From Trichaptum fuscoviolaceum (lineage: Eukaryota; Basidiomycota; Agaricomycetes; Hymenochaetales; Trichaptaceae), in the NCBI GenBank assembly GCA_910574455.1, contig CAJSYZ010000010.1, forward strand, positions 2,508,770 through 2,572,769: a stretch of 64,000 nt of DNA, read 5' to 3'. Shown here in pieces: positions 52,291 to 63,100 of this stretch (position 1 is its first letter; every line of letters begins with the position of its first letter). Under the pieces are notes generated by a model. It saw only the letters and a list, made by a program, of their open reading frames with translations. It was not told where the DNA came from and made no database searches. A program made the position numbers and the translations under genes.

Positions 52291-53469
52291 CTACAAATTG
52301 ATTCCATTTTCGCGTGCTATTCGTCGTTCCTCTTCAAAGAACCCTTCTTCAAAAACCCCATCCCGGATCAGCTCATGTTCCGCTAGACGATTGAGTAAAT
52401 CGGGATTAATCGGGCCCCTAATAGATTGTTCAAAGTCAATGATACGACAGGCAAACGTCCTATCCGTTCGCTTTGATTTCTCTCCGGGAATAGCAGAGGG
52501 AGACGTGAGCACGGCGCAGATGTTGTTGAAGTTGACGTCATAAAGGTTGATACCAAAGTGTGCCAGATCGTCGTACGCAGCGTACACTTCGTCGCTATGG
52601 ATAGGGGAAATGAGCAATATAATCATATTCATCAGTAGATACACGCACCTTATCTCTTGAGGGATGATCCCATATTCGTTTTGGTGCTGCTCCAGATATA
52701 CAGGACCCAGTCGCTCGAGTAACAACAACGTTACACATCTCTCATTTTCGAGTCGTGTGAGAATCTCCCTGTTCGTAGGATTCTCTATGAAGGTTCCTAG
52801 CCCTCTTCAGCGGTAAGATTCCTCCAGCAGTGAATCATCATCGTAAACTTCTTCTCTATCTTCTGTATCATCACGGGCCCGTGGAAAGATCTCCATATCA
52901 CTTAGAATGTCTGCTAAAAATAGACCAAAGCAACGCAGAACAACAACGCCCTGAATGGTCTGCATCTCGTCGTACATCCAAGCTTCCGAGCAATGAGTTT
53001 ATTGCGGCACTCAATAGAGAACTTGCAAGCGAGAGGCGGGATGTGCACAGGACGACCATCAGGTCCCTGTACATTCAGAGGGGCATTAACTGCATAAACA
53101 AGGCTGAGTACCCTGATCCAAGGTGGCTGGAAAGAGAGAGCTCAAGGTCCAGATTCAAGGATGGAGGGAGGTCAACGAGCGGCCGAACTAAGCGAGGCTC
53201 CTCATTTAAGATAGCGTTGTCAAACACGAAGTCCACGGGAAGGTCTAATCTCTCGAATCGGAGGGTCTTAGACTTGTTCGTTTTGCTTTCGTAGATTCTT
53301 TTAATGGAGATTGAACGGATGTCAATTGGAGACTAGGACGTGTGCCATTAGACAACGAACTATGATGAAATAACTAAAAATTCAAGCTTACTAAATATCG
53401 GACACTGGGACCCGCCTGATCGTCTTCTTTACCATTTTGCTCCGAAAAAGACGTATCGATGATTTTCAT
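52291..53469 (-). pseudogene. Kinase-like pseudogene
   Basis: Exon 1 encodes a leader (MKIIDTSFSEQNGKEDDQAG). After the intron, SPIDIRSISIKRIYESKT and LRFERLDLPVDFVFDNAI begin the family domain. CKFSIECRNKLIAR is followed by EAWMYDEMQTIQG in a different frame (one base missing at about 52,983). A TGA at about 52,812 interrupts EESYR and RGLGTF. The rest (LLLERLGPVYLEQHQNEYG, then a catalytic-loop exon with NLYDVNFNNICAVL and CRIIDFEQS) is readable. The catalytic histidine-aspartate pair is already altered. Confidence 0.8.
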
Positions 53470-53910
53470 AGAGAGTGGCGCACGAGTGGGAGAGGTTGAA
53501 GAAGAGGACGGCCCCCCATCTTCTGATCGGTCGAAGCAGGATGCTTGCTGCTTTGGTACGTAATTGAAAAGCACGCCCTTCCGACTGGTGGTAGAAATTA
53601 GCAAAAACAGTAGCTAGTGACAGAGGAGTCCTCACCTCTCGCTGGCTACTCTCGGAATGATTAATAGCCTACGCTAAGCACAGGCTCGCTCGACTCAAGA
53701 GGGACAGCCAAAGTACAGTGCCTGGCAGGGAAAAGTCGAAAAAGTTTGTTGCTCGGCAGTGCTCACATGCTGTTCCGGGTACAAATAAATAAGGCTGCGT
53801 AAATAGCTGTGGTCGGACTCAGCGCTTTTTGTCTTGGAGATGATCAGCTTTCTAGTGGCATTGGCAACTTTCTGAACGGTGAAAATTGTAATTCAGATTT
53901 TGCGCGACTC

Positions 53911-54370
53911 GGCGGAGGCGTGGGAGTTAGACTCCGAGTCCCGAAGGTGTTGACTTTCCGCCGCTGGTCCCTGAGCCCAAAAAGGAAAGTAAGTTAGGGT
54001 CGGGTGCCAACACATCGGCAAAGGACTTGCCGGTGCACAGCATGAAACCACTCACCATCGACTGTGACAGAGCACCCTTGCTATCCTCCCTCCACCATCC
54101 TTCCCTCCACTTTCTAACAAGCTGCATAGAATAGTAGTGTCACCTTATGTTTCCCTATCAAAATACTAATTTCGATGTCCCCATGTCAAAAATGCACATT
54201 CTGTTAAATTTTAAGTGCAAATGTGGTTTTCATTCCTCCGGAGTTTAAACCACGGCATGAGTGTGCCGGAGGTCAAAAACACTGTTTTGGGCACACTTTC
54301 CTTTTTAGGTTTCAGGGACCGGCGGCGGAAATTCAACAACTCAGTCCCGACTCGGAAGCCGCCGGCGGAC
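53911..54370. mobile_element. Inverted-repeat element with ~80-bp arms
   Basis: Arms 53,911-53,990 and 54,293-54,370 are imperfect inverted repeats. Shared words include CTCCGAGTCCCGA against TCAGTCCCGACTCGGAAG, and TTTCCGCCGCTGGTCCCTGA against TCAGGGACCGGCGGCGGAAA, and CAAAAAGGAAAGT against ACTTTCCTTTTT. The interior is short and non-coding. It abuts the left end of the 54.4-57.8 kb element. Confidence 0.65.
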
Positions 54371-54798
54371 TTCTAACATCATACAGTTGACATTTTAATA
54401 GTGCATAAGGTCCGTCCCCAAGTTAAGCTATGCATTATGAGATGTTATGCAAAGTAATATTATTCCCGCTACACCCTAGCGGGTTCTAATAGCGTACTGA
54501 CTTGCACCTTTCAAAAGCAAAACCTTATTTATCATGTGACTTAAGGTCTGGACCGGTCTTCGGGAAATATAAAGATCCGGTTGCATGCGAGTCAACTCGC
54601 CTCGGAACCGAATACTAGCAATGTCTCGGATGTCCCCGAGAATCCTCTTCCTCACTATGACCTCCTCTTTGTCGCCTTGCATTCTGCCTCGTCCCCGACT
54701 ACCACAGACAAGCAGAACAAAATATACTTTCCCTATCCTTGCTCTCATTTTCTATGTCTCCCATGACCGTTCGGTGTGACTTGCAGCCTGAAGAACAT

Positions 54799-55580
54799 GA
54801 TGAAACAGCGATGGGAGGATGAAGACTCGCCTTTGGCTGAGACAGAGAAAGCACAACTGAAGGGTAAGCTGGTCCCTGCAATGATCTTTGAGTCCAGCGG
54901 GCAAGACATTATGAGCGCAGGTTGTTGAGGCCGTGCCCATTGCCGCAAAGTATGATCTCCCGAGCAGTGGCTAGATCTCATTGATCAGTTCGTTTCTTCA
55001 CTCTCGCTCGACGCAGCAGATTATCCGACAAACGTCTCTGTTCTCGAAACTGCTCACTCAATCTTCAAACCACGGTGTTCTGAAATTCGCTCGGACTTGC
55101 TCTATACGACGATTAACTTCGTTTTGATCCGCTTCTAGGGCACCTTGCTCCAAAACTTCGAACTCACCACAACCAATCTGCTGAATAGATCGGGAGCTGA
55201 AGCGATGGTACAGGCTCAACAAAGTGCTGAAGAAGTACCCAAACATTGAGCTGGCGAAGGTATGGGCTATCTATGTTCTGATGATAGTTGGTCTTATGTA
55301 TTTTGTAGGCCCTGAAAGCGCTGGCGACGGTGCGCATGAATATTAAGGCGACATTTGCGGAGAGGGAGACGATCAATGATTTGATCAAAGGTGTAGTTGT
55401 CCTATCGTCACATTATGAGGTGCGCAAGCTTCTTCTTTCATCCCGCTCATCTCTATTGAAAGTGTCTCGACCTGCAGAGCACGAGGTGGAGCAATTTGAG
55501 GGCAATCCTCTGGAGTATGTCCGAGTTGGCCCTTCTTTCAATGTGCCCTCTTCGACAAGTCGGTCAGTAATGCTTGTGAA
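54799..55580 (+). pseudogene. CSE1: Exportin-2 (CSE1/CAS) N-terminal fragment
   Basis: The blocks are in order of the Cse1 N-terminus: KQRWEDEDSPLAETEKAQLK, KLVPAMIFESSGQDI, QVVEAVPIAAKYDLP, LIDQFVSSLSL, SVLETAHSIFKP, RSEIRSDLLYTTINFVLIRF (different frame), then MNIKATFAERETINDLIKGV and HEVEQFEGNPLEYVR. Cse1 exports importin-alpha from the nucleus. The frame changes several times, stops occur, and the C-terminal two thirds are missing. An intron-like interval remains at about 54,865-54,920. It is a captured relic inside the Pack-type element. Confidence 0.75.
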
Positions 55581-55619
55581 ATTTTCATATGTTTTGGTAT
55601 TTATTGAATTCCGCCACAC

Positions 55620-57258
55620 AGCTCTGCGAATACGACCGCCCACCCAGCAGGATACAAGGTCCATCCCTGCACGTTTTCAGCGCACTGTTGTCCGTGCTAT
55701 CTCTTCAAACACTGTAGCGGTCGACCCAAGTCCGTCAGCAAAGTCTGCGGCCAGCTCGGGCGCGTCTGGGTCAATTTCTTGCTCTTCACCCGTGAAAAAG
55801 CAGGCATTTGCTTTCAATCAAGTACTCAGTTCTGAAACGACTCAATACCAGCTCTTTCAGGCCACTGCGGAGCCGGTTATATTACGGTTCTTAGAGGGCT
55901 TTAATTGTACCATATTGGTGCATGGCCAGACTTCTAGTGGTAAAACGTACGTTGCGTCATTTTTGCTTCATTTTTTCCCAAATTTTTGACTATCAACATA
56001 TGCTAGATATTCTATGACTGGTGTCGATCTCGACTCGGATCCTGCAAACCCGCATAATGGAATGGTTATTATCCCTCGTTCAATTTCTGCCATCTTTTCC
56101 CAGGCGGCGGCTCTCAAGGGGACGTGGACATACAGTATCAAGGGATCGTTCGTCGAACTCTACAATGAGGACCTGATTGATCTTCTGAGCTTGGATGATG
56201 GGGCAGGTGGTCGTCGCGAGGTCTAGATTAGGGAGGACAAGCATGGTCATATCATTTGGGATTGGTTGAAGGAAGTACAGGTGCGGGGCACGAACGAGGT
56301 AATGGGCCTCATCCGACAGGGAACTGCTATTCGCCGGACAAACGAGACGGACATGAACGCTCAATCATTTCGCTCGCACGCAATTCTTTCTTTTCTTCCC
56401 ACCCGCTTGACAACCCCGGTGCCTCTGGGGGGCCGCTTGCCGTCCCGGTTGGCTTGTCCCGTTTCGCAGCACAGTGGTACTGCTGCAAATCGTTTTTCAT
56501 CTCCTACGCTCGGTCGTCCCTCAGACTCTACACCAAGTTTTACTTCCGCTATGGGCCGCGGTGGAGGACTACGGCCATCAAGCGCTATGGGATCACATTC
56601 GGCTGATGGGAAGGCTCGGAATCTGGATGAGGAAAATGGTGAATGGGTGACTATTGTGTCCAAATTCCACTTCGTGGATTTGGCAGGTTCTGAACGCGTA
56701 AGTCCAATCATCGCCCACGCGAAGTTCACGTGAACTCGTGCGTCAATAGCACACTCACGCGGTGCTATATATTTAGTTGAAGAGAACTGCCGCCGCCGGC
56801 GAGCGAATCAAGGAAGGTATCTCGATTAACAGCGGTCTTCTAGCCTTGGGCAATGTCATATCACCTCTTGGCGACCCGTCGCGCGCGAAGTCGCATACCA
56901 ACTCTCACATACCCTATCGTGATTCAAAACTCAGTCGACTTCTCCAAGACTCTCTCGGCGGCAATGTACATACAGTGATGATCGCTTGTGTGAGCCCTGC
57001 GGAGTGCCACTGACGGTGAATACCTTGAAATATACCAATCGTGCTCGTAATATCAAGAATAGGGCTGTTGTTACGGAGAAAGAAGAAGGTTGGGATGACT
57101 TGCGACTTCGCAAGGAGCTCAAAGGCATTAAGGATGGTGGCCTCGGGACACTACGGGCTCCTAGGGAAAGCACGGAAGTATTTAAATTGAGCCGACCTGT
57201 TGACCGGCCCATCGAGTCCTCATCGCTGATCCTCCCAGCCTCTCTTGCCCGTATATAG
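55620..57258 (+). pseudogene. Kinesin-4 (KIF4/chromokinesin-type) motor domain fragment
   Basis: The motor blocks are in order: ALRIRPPTQQD (beta 1), FNQVLSSETTQYQLF, EGFNCTILVHGQTSSGKTY (P-loop intact), SMTGVDLDSD across an intron, YSIKGSFVELYNEDLIDLL, NETDMNAQSFRSHAILSF (switch I, normally SSRSHA), HFVDLAGSERV (switch II) across an intron (GTAAGT/TTTAG), [35 protein letters not shown], and the neck RNIKNRAVVTEKEEGWDD. The last motif is typical of kinesin-4. An in-frame TAG lies at 56,223, SSRSH is mutated, and a frameshift follows VSPAE (about 57,003). No stalk or tail coding follows. Confidence 0.85.
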
Positions 57259-57837
57259 CTCATCCCTGCTCTAAATGTACATAAATAAATGAATAATATT
57301 AATTCTTTTGAAAATCTAATAACATTAACCAATCCTTGGTAGCGGGCTCTGCTGTGCACCCACAGCGTTCGCAATTATTACATAATACTTTTAAAGTTAC
57401 TGCATAACCAATTATAGTCATAGCTACCGTTTCATTATTGCATAAATGAAATAGGACCTTAATTACCTTAAAAGAAGTTATAATGAACACAATATAAGCC
57501 TTGCAATATGAAACCTCAAGGTGAACTCTGAAGCCAAAGCTCCAAAATGGGTACTTTAAGGTACAAGGCTATGTGCTTATGTTATAAAATAGACCCTTTA
57601 GTTACTATAAATGGCAGATATGATACTGCATATCCAACATTTGGCTATGCATTATTATGTATTAGATTTTATGCATAATTTGGCTGGGACGGAGTTGGTT
57701 CCCTGCCTTTCTTATGCATTATGAGGTTTTATGCATTATGATGCTATGCATTATTAAAATGTCAACTGTATGTCGAAATTATTTTTACACGAAACTGCTC
57801 CAAGGAAGTCTCTCTTGCAGTTACAACCATGAAAACC

Positions 57838-58192
57838 CTAGGCATTTCCTCCTAATTTACCTTCACATCTCGACCCCGCCACGCTCACACATTTCGGACC
57901 TCCCAGGCGAGTGATTATCTCCTGATTGACACAACTCTCTGCGAACTTCCTAACTTCCTCGCTGAAGTAGAACCTCTCCACCAGCGGGTGGCCAATAACA
58001 ATCTCCTGAGGTTGCTCGGGTGGCTGCCTTATCCTCGTCACCCGTCGTCCGACCACGCATGTTATCATTCATCCACGGCTTCAGCTCTTCACCGTCCAGA
58101 GAGGTTATTATGAAGAACCCGACGCAGTGCGTGATTACAAGACACTGCAGGCTTGCATCTCGCCGGTAGAATCCATGACTCCCACAGCCCAT
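57838..58192 (-). pseudogene. Kinase-like fragment
   Basis: LQCLVITHCVGFFIIT resembles the family's LQGxxIPRCFGFFEA, and further on NQEIITRLGGPKCVSV resembles NxxILTRLEDPNRVVL. The two lie in different frames with no catalytic loop left. It sits directly downstream of the Pack-type element and upstream of an intact kinase-like gene on the same strand. Confidence 0.55.
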
Positions 58193-58461
58193 GAAGGGCA
58201 GGACTCTGATCTGCTCACAACTGTGTTCCGTACTATATTTATTTGAGGGATATTCACCTCTTAGATTAAATCGGTAATCCCGTTTCTGACTTACACGCTC
58301 AAGGTGAAGATCAAGACTAAGATGTGTAACTCATTGAAATGACACTGCTTCAAGCCATCGGCACAAAGACGGGTACTTTGTGACAAAATGTGTAAGTAGT
58401 ATACAGTCATCGGATGAAGCATCTTCGACGCTTGAAGACAACTGGGACTATCCAAATGAAC

Positions 58462-59566
58462 TTAATACAGGTAATGTAATTTCTGATTCAGAACATCACC
58501 GGCAGGAAGACCATACATCAGATCATAGAGCGGGGTATGCATCTCTTTTTTGAGGATGTCCGTGGATACAGCCGTTTTACACGAAAGTTCGAAATCGATG
58601 ATTCGACACTTCAGAACCCTGTTATGGATTGGAGAGGGTATCCCAGGGAGGGCAAGGGGTGAATCAAGTGTACAGAGCAGATTCCCGAGCCGAATGTCGC
58701 AGTGCTCGAATCCAGCCTCAGCAAGGACGTCGTATGCTGCGTATGCGTCTTCGCTATGTAAACAGTCAGCCGATCTGGGTCTGTGCAGTTCAGCTGATAG
58801 ATGTGCGTACCGAATTTCGTCTGGTATTTTCGTGTAAAGGGGCAGAAACTGACCTCCAAGGCGCTCGAGTAGTAGCAGAACGACCCGCTGGGGCTCTTTG
58901 ATCCGCCTGCGGATCTCCCAATTTCTAGGTGTGTCTTGAAATGACCCTACACCCGTTCTTTCATATAACAAGTCCGCTGCGCGCTCCTCAGGTGTCCGGT
59001 CTTTGTAGTACGTCTCCACCGTATGCGGAATGAACTCAAATCCCTTTGGTATTTCGGCCTCGAAGAGTCCAAAGCATCGGGGGATCGCCATGCCTTGGAT
59101 CGTCTGCATCTCGTCGTAGAACCACGCCTCGCGCGCCACACACGTGTTGCGGTCAGGGGCTGCGAACTTGCAGACGAGGGGAGGAATCTGGATACATCTT
59201 CCACTCGAATCGAGGACGCTCGTGGGGGTGTTAATCTCGAAGACGCTTCCGGAACGCCCAACGGCGATAAAATTATCCAACTTAACCTGGAGATGCAAGC
59301 GTGCGGATGGAGGAAAAGACGCGAGTTTGCGAGGATGATGAACGCCTGGATACACGTCATGAACGAAATCAGTAGGTAAGTCTATCCTGGAGAAGGTCAT
59401 CGAGGGACCAGCGGCCTTGGTATGACTATCTATTGCAGAGCGTAGGGTAAGAGCGACAGGATCGATTGGAGACTATGACGAAGTCAGTACCAAAGAACGG
59501 ACCAGATGAGACATTTCACCGTACCAATGGAATCATATCGTTTGATGGAAGAGCACTTGCTTCCAT
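58462..59566 (-). CDS. Fungal kinase-like protein, second subfamily
   Basis: Exons 59,525-59,566, 58,811-59,472 and 58,462-58,753, introns of 52 and 57 bp (GTACGG/ATAG; GTACGC/ATAG), 331 residues from MEASALPSNDMIPL. Motifs: IAVGRSGSVFEI (Gly loop), PPLVCKFAAPDRNTCVAREAWFYDEMQ (Lys and Glu), RVVLLLLERLGGQFL, EHCDIRLGNLL (catalytic H-x-D and N) and CRIIDFELS. The 57-bp second intron is also open, so an unspliced frame of the same length class exists. I favour splicing because the paralogues keep introns at this exact site. It is most similar to the gene at 60.8-61.9 kb; no nuclease-like partner is adjacent. Substrate unknown. Confidence 0.85.
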
Positions 59567-60772
59567 GCCTGCGTTAGAAGCTACAGATCTACCAGCAATG
59601 GACATCGAATGGAGAACCCTATGGCAGCGCCCATCGTGTTCGTTATGTATAAAGCCGGTGCCGGTGAAGCGTGGGAGTATTACATGTTTAGTAGGAGCTT
59701 AAACTGGCGTAGATGAATATGTGGGCATATAATCATAATCTTATAATGACGGCGCTATAAAGCACTTATACAAAAATTTGTAGAGGGTTTTAGCGTCTCG
59801 GATCGGCTTCTGGGAAGCCGGTGACTGAACATGACCTCCCATGTTATACTTGGAGGGATGTCCAAAGGTTCTAGAAGAGGCCTGCTCAAGCATCCGGTGT
59901 TCGAGAAGAGTGAGTATCCAGATCAAGTTCACATGATTTGAGACGGGTGCACATGATTCTCTACGGGGAAGATGTAAACAGGCGCTTGTAGTCCAGACCG
60001 AGGATGTCAACAAATCACAGCCCCTCCTGTCATTTGCATTTTCTACCACAGACAGTGCAGTAGACCAGCTAAGAGGAGCCGAGGTATATTATAAAGTGCA
60101 GAGCTTCCCAGGCGTTATAGTCCGGGTTTGCTTCGGAAACCTTACACCGTGAATGAAGGAGAGTATGCTTTATCAGAGGGGACGAAATGTCAGACATCCG
60201 CTAATGGAGAAGCCCTACTATGACCAAAAAAATCGGGTCATTCATGGAAGTAGTGTTAATAGGGAGATCTCGGACGGAGCGGTATAGAATACTGCACACT
60301 GTACCCCGCCCACACGGATCAAACAGGATTGTTTATTAGTATCTTATGCACCTTTGTATTAGGATTAGAGATATATACATGTACATGTTTACGCAGTGAG
60401 AGAGATCTCGACTATAAATCACGGAAGACGGCAAAGAGTGAGTTACTGCACACTGTACCCCAATCCCATCCCAGGTATTGCGGATATCATGGTAGAAAGG
60501 TCCTCTCAAAACAAAGTATTATGCAGACTAATTGGACTTGATTTCTCCCATAGTTTTATATCATTCTGAAATAAAGTCGATGGCATTCATAGGGCTGGCG
60601 AGAGGATGTCTGTACGGGTTAAAAGTACGAAGGAAAGAATCAAAATCATCATGTCGAATTCAGAACAATGATCTAGCTGCACAGTCTTCAAAGCTACCCA
60701 ACATAGACAAAGATTCATATTTCAAACATATGTAGATTCGTCCATATTACAAAAATGCACTTCTACTACCCA
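59567..60772. other. Intergenic between tandem kinase-like genes
   Basis: 1.2 kb with no supported gene. Two AGTGAGTTACTGCACACTGTACCCC-like words (60,289-60,305 and 60,445-60,460, shared core ACTGCACACTGTACCCC) form a direct repeat. Confidence 0.45.
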
Positions 60773-61881
60773 CTAACATCTCTGATTCAGAACATCACCG
60801 ACAGGAAGACCATACATGAGATCATAGAGCGGGGTATACATGGATTTTTTCAACAGCTCCGTTTCAATGCCCGTCTTGCACGATAGTTCGAAATCAATGA
60901 TTCGGCACTTGAGAACTCTACCATGAAATGGAGAGGGTATACCGGGAAGGGCGAGAGGTGAGTCCAGCGTACAGAGTAAGTTGCCTAGCCGGACGTCGCG
61001 ATGCTCAAAGCCAGCCTCAGCAAGGACATCGTATGCTGCGTATGCGTCTTCGCTATATAGGGTTATTCAAAAGGCTTAGCAGAGCTGGATCTTTACAATG
61101 CAGTTGAAATGGAAGACACGTGCGTACCGAATCTCATCAGAAATTGTCGTATAAAGGGGTAGAAATTGACCTCCGAGGCGCTCTAGCAGCAACAGAACAA
61201 CTCGCTGAGGTTCTTTGAGCCGTCTGCGAATCTCCCAGTTTGCAGGAGTGTCTTGAAATGATCCTATGCCCTTTCGTAAATAGTACAATTCACCTGCACG
61301 CTCTTCAGGAGTTCGATCTTCGTAATCCATCTCAAGCGTATGCGGAATGAACTTGAAACCATCCGGTATCTCGGCCTCAAAGAGCCCGAAGCATCGCGGT
61401 ATGGCCATACCTTGGATCGTCTGCATCTCGTCGTAGAACCATGCCTCGCGCGCCACGCACGAGTTTCGGTCATGAGCCGCAAACTTGCAGACGAGGGGAG
61501 GGATATGGATGCGCCGCCCATCAGAGGCGATGATGGTAGCAGGAGTTTTGATCTCGAAGACAGTGCCAGAACGTCCATCGCCAATGAAATCTCCCAAGTT
61601 TGCCTGAAGACTCAGATGTGAGGAGGGAGGAAAGGATGCAAGCTTGCGGGGATAATAAACGTCTGGATACGCGTCGTGGATGAAATCAGTGGGTAATTCT
61701 ATCCTTGAGAATGTCAGAGAGGGCCCAGCAGCTTTGGTCTGACTGTCAATCGCTGAGCGTAGGGTCAGAGTGACGAGATCGACTGGAGACTACGGCAAAG
61801 TCAGCTGTATGGGACGAATGGACAATGGCATGACCGTACCAAAGGTTTGTCGTCAGTCGTGGACAGAGAGTTTGCTTCCAT
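60773..61881 (-). CDS. Fungal kinase-like protein, divergently paired with the second nuclease-like gene
   Basis: Exons 61,840-61,881, 61,128-61,789 and 60,773-61,052, introns 50 and 75 bp, 327 residues. It starts MEANSLSTTDDKPL, like its tandem neighbour, then SPVDLVTLTLRSAIDSQT. Motifs: IGDGRSGTVFEI, PPLVCKFAAHDRNSCVAREAW, RVVLLLLERLGGQFL, a catalytic loop EHRDVRLGNLL (the only copy with a canonical H-R-D) and CRIIDFELS, ending GDVLNQRC. All catalytic residues are present. It is divergent from the PD-(D/E)XK gene whose start lies 1.2 kb away, repeating the arrangement at 43-45 kb. Confidence 0.85.
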
Positions 61882-63023
61882 GATTGTCTGAAAGATATTT
61901 CTAGGTAGATATAGCTACAATGAGTTCCAATAAGCAAGATCGATGGCAGGGTATTTGGGTATTGTGCTCCTTTTATCGGTCCACAACTCGTGTATCGTGG
62001 GAAGATCTTATGGGTCCGAATCGGTCAACCGCCGAAGAGGTGGTAATTTGATATTGCCAACTTTACCATGATTCTTGGCAGAGAACATGCAGAGCCACCC
62101 AAATACTACTAGTATGTACTCATCGGGTGGCACTGCATGTTCTCTGCCACACCGCATGTTCTCTGCCACACCGCATATAGGCGATGTTCTGTGAGACTGT
62201 GACTCATCTGGCTAACTCCACTCGTAGCAATAGTCTCCTCGAAATCACAAACTACACGTGCAAATTTATGGTAAAGTCAAATAGCGTATCGTAGTAGTGT
62301 AGCTCTTGTCTGACGCTCGCCACGTATACATACGCTCCGCGCCGAGGGTTCCATACAAATACATCGCCTAATGCGCAATAACCTACCTAGTTTTCACGCC
62401 GCAATATGTCACGGCGATTTATCTCAGGATCTCCTTCTGTATGAAATGGCAGGCCCTCCATTAGCTCCGCATCCAAAAGTTGCTTTTATTGTGGCAATAT
62501 CTGTATTTATTAACGGAGAAATCCTGAAAGAAGGTACGTGATTGATCAATGAAACAATAAGGAAAGTAAATCGTTAATATGTTGAGACTAACTTCCGCCA
62601 AGCTTCCTTTTAGTGCGCCAGCGGTGTGTTTAGCATTCCTTCCTCGATTGACTTCTGCCGGCACATGCGATAGCCACTATTGCCCTCGAATATTCCTTGA
62701 GTAGTACACGACTTTAATGCGACTACACATTCCAAGTCACATTCACAGACCATTGCATTGTACTTTTGGTATGTGGCAAAACATCAATCCTGAGTACTGC
62801 ACCTGAGAAGGCGCTTTTTGTAACAGCTTACGCGTACCATATACCTGTCTTTGGACTACACGAGCTCATGGTATCTATGAGTCGTTGTCTAAAGCGGTTA
62901 ATATGTGGCAATTCATCGATTTCAGCACTACGTCTGAGTGCGCAGCATTTGGAGTAGTTTGCGCATGCCGTGTACCTGTGCTCAAACACACAACTGCATG
63001 TTGCCACTAAATGTCAGATGCAG
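61882..63023. other. Divergent intergenic region between kinase-like and nuclease-like genes
   Basis: About 1.2 kb without a supported gene. It holds a CTA/TAG tract and a 24-bp inverted repeat (annotated separately), and GATAAAAGG about 90 bp upstream of the kinase-like start. Confidence 0.45.
62077..62172. repeat. 24-bp inverted repeat plus 19-bp direct repeats
   Basis: GGCAGAGAACATGCAGAGCC continues ACCC (62,077-62,100) and is repeated in inverse at 62,125-62,148 with one mismatch, around a 24-bp loop with ACTACTAGT. The unit GCATGTTCTCTGCCACACC is then repeated in tandem (62,135-62,153 and 62,154-62,172). Confidence 0.85.
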
Positions 63024-63030
63024 TATAAAA
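63024..63030 (+). promoter_or_regulatory. TATA box of nuclease-like gene
   Basis: TATAAAA lies 77 bp upstream of the chosen ATG, followed by a pyrimidine-rich TTTTCTCTCTCATC stretch, a usual fungal core-promoter layout. Inferred from position. Confidence 0.55.
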
Positions 63031-63100
63031 GGCGTAAGCTATGGAGTTTTCTCTCTCATCAACATCCTTTTCTTATCATATCGACACCTACCTCTTCATC

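Larger units (their letters stand above)
54384..57768. mobile_element. Pack-type TIR transposon carrying exportin-2 and kinesin-4 gene fragments
   Basis: The left end CAGTTGACATTTTAATAGTG and the right end, its inverse (CAATTATTAAAATGTCAACTG-like, 57,748-57,768), form terminal inverted repeats of about 25 bp with one mismatch. TA flanks both (54,382-54,383 and 57,769-57,770). Subterminal TATGCATTAT motifs and a GTCCGTCCC word recur in both ends in inverted orientation. The 3385-bp interior holds adjoining plus-strand fragments of CSE1 and a kinesin-4 motor, both with introns retained, and no transposase. This is the structure of a Pack-TIR element: a non-autonomous transposon that acquired genomic gene fragments. 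The TA duplication and CAGT start suggest Tc1/mariner. Confidence 0.8.

Noticed and set aside
54384..57768. A functional kinesin or exportin gene
   Set aside because: Stops, frameshifts, a mutated switch I motif and missing C-terminal domains exclude it.
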